From Bradyrhizobium roseum (GTDB lineage Bacteria; Pseudomonadota; Alphaproteobacteria; Rhizobiales; Xanthobacteraceae), in NCBI RefSeq assembly GCF_030413175.1, contig NZ_CP129212.1, forward strand, positions 2,914,001 to 2,978,000: a DNA stretch of 64,000 bases, read 5' to 3'. Made by a program: the position numbers and the translations under genes. Shown in pieces: positions 63,510-64,000 of this stretch (the first letter of the stretch is position 1; every line of letters begins with the position of its first letter). The notes beneath the pieces were generated by a model, which was not told the DNA's origin, made no database searches, and saw only the letters and a list, made by a program, of their open reading frames with translations.

Positions 63510-64000
63510 ATGGCAGGTGAACGCGAACGCGGCGGACGCGAACGGAGCAGGGATCGCGAGGAGCGCGACAGCGAGTTCGTCGACAAGCTGGTCCACATCA
63601 ATCGCGTGGCGAAGGTCGTCAAGGGCGGCAAGCGCTTCGGCTTTGCGGCGCTGGTCGTGATCGGCGACCAGAAGGGCCGGGTCGGTTTCGGCCACGGCAA
63701 GGCGCGCGAAGTTCCCGAGGCGATCCGCAAGGCCACCGAGTCGGCCAAGCGCAACCTGACGCGCGTGGCGCTGCGCGAAGGCCGCACGCTGCATCACGAC
63801 ATCGCCGGCCGTCACGGCGCCGGCCGCGTCTACCTGCGCGCCGCGCCGGCCGGTACCGGCATCATCGCCGGCGGTCCGATGCGCGCGGTGTTCGAAACGC
63901 TCGGCATCCAGGACGTGGTGGCGAAGTCGATCGGCTCGTCGAATCCGTACAACATGGTTCGCGCCACCTTCGACGCGCTGAAGCATCAGGATTCGCCGCG
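63510..64000 (+). CDS. rpsE: 30S ribosomal protein S5, 3' truncated by window end
   Basis: The visible 163 residues start [53 protein letters not shown], with an Arg/Glu-rich N-terminal extension usual in this group, and run through [20 protein letters not shown] and [43 protein letters not shown]. The frame is still open at base 64000. S5 contributes to decoding accuracy and mRNA entry. GGAAAA precedes ATG 63510. Confidence 0.96.
   Translation, partial: MAGERERGGRERSRDREERDSEFVDKLVHINRVAKVVKGGKRFGFAALVVIGDQKGRVGFGHGKAREVPEAIRKATESAKRNLTRVALREGRTLHHDIAGRHGAGRVYLRAAPAGTGIIAGGPMRAVFETLGIQDVVAKSIGSSNPYNMVRATFDALKHQDSP

Overview
The window reads as chromosome of an alphaproteobacterium of the Bradyrhizobium / Nitrobacteraceae type. 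The grounds are high GC, protein sequences typical of that group, the gene order tRNA-Trp, secE, nusG, rplKA, rplJL, rpoBC followed by rpsL-rpsG-fusA-tuf and the S10/spc ribosomal operons, and scattered REP-like nested hairpins. The assignment comes from pattern recognition, not from a search.

Layout. (1) 1-4743: two tandem, nearly identical genes for a periplasmic protein that fuses an amino-acid-type ABC solute-binding domain to a TAXI-type TRAP solute-binding domain; the first is cut by the window edge. (2) 4823-7618: an SPFH-domain gene and an NAD-kinase-like gene, divergent from an NrtR-like Nudix regulator across a promoter with a direct-repeat operator. (3) 7767-17989: acyl-CoA and lipid-type metabolism. 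It holds a CaiB/BaiF CoA-transferase, a secreted hypothetical protein, a TetR regulator with a palindromic operator, an ACAD10/11-type acyl-CoA dehydrogenase with its partner kinase-fold protein, a DMT permease, two SDRs, a histidine phosphatase and a class-C-like serine hydrolase. (4) 18152-22352: tRNA-Trp, then an OpgC-like membrane protein on the other strand, then secE-nusG and rplK-rplA.

(5) 22468-31947: about 10 kb of accessory genes lying between rplA and rplJ. They are a D-2-hydroxyacid dehydrogenase; a [2Fe-2S] ferredoxin fused to a ferritin-like domain, with a stand-alone paralogue of that domain; and a leftward metal cluster. The metal cluster contains a TonB receptor, a PepSY membrane protein, two COG0523 GTPases (one with a C-terminal membrane anchor) and a small Cys-motif protein, with two Zur-box-like palindromes upstream of its two transcription units. 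(6) 32687-42472: rplJ, rplL, rpoB, rpoC, ending in a strong terminator. (7) 42621-50255: a LuxR-type regulator, an amine-oxidase/methyltransferase fusion, an ABC exporter with strongly acidic tails, a MOSC protein, and an FAD monooxygenase gene broken by a one-base frameshift. (8) 50954-64000: rpsL, rpsG, fusA, tuf, then rpsJ through rpsE, truncated by the window end.

The best candidates for new biology are the zinc-type regulon with a membrane-anchored COG0523 GTPase, the ferredoxin-ferritin fusion pair, the amine-oxidase/methyltransferase fusion beside its exporter, the double solute-binding fusion, and the NrtR-like/SPFH/NAD-kinase-like module. No insertion sequence, CRISPR array or rRNA gene was seen.
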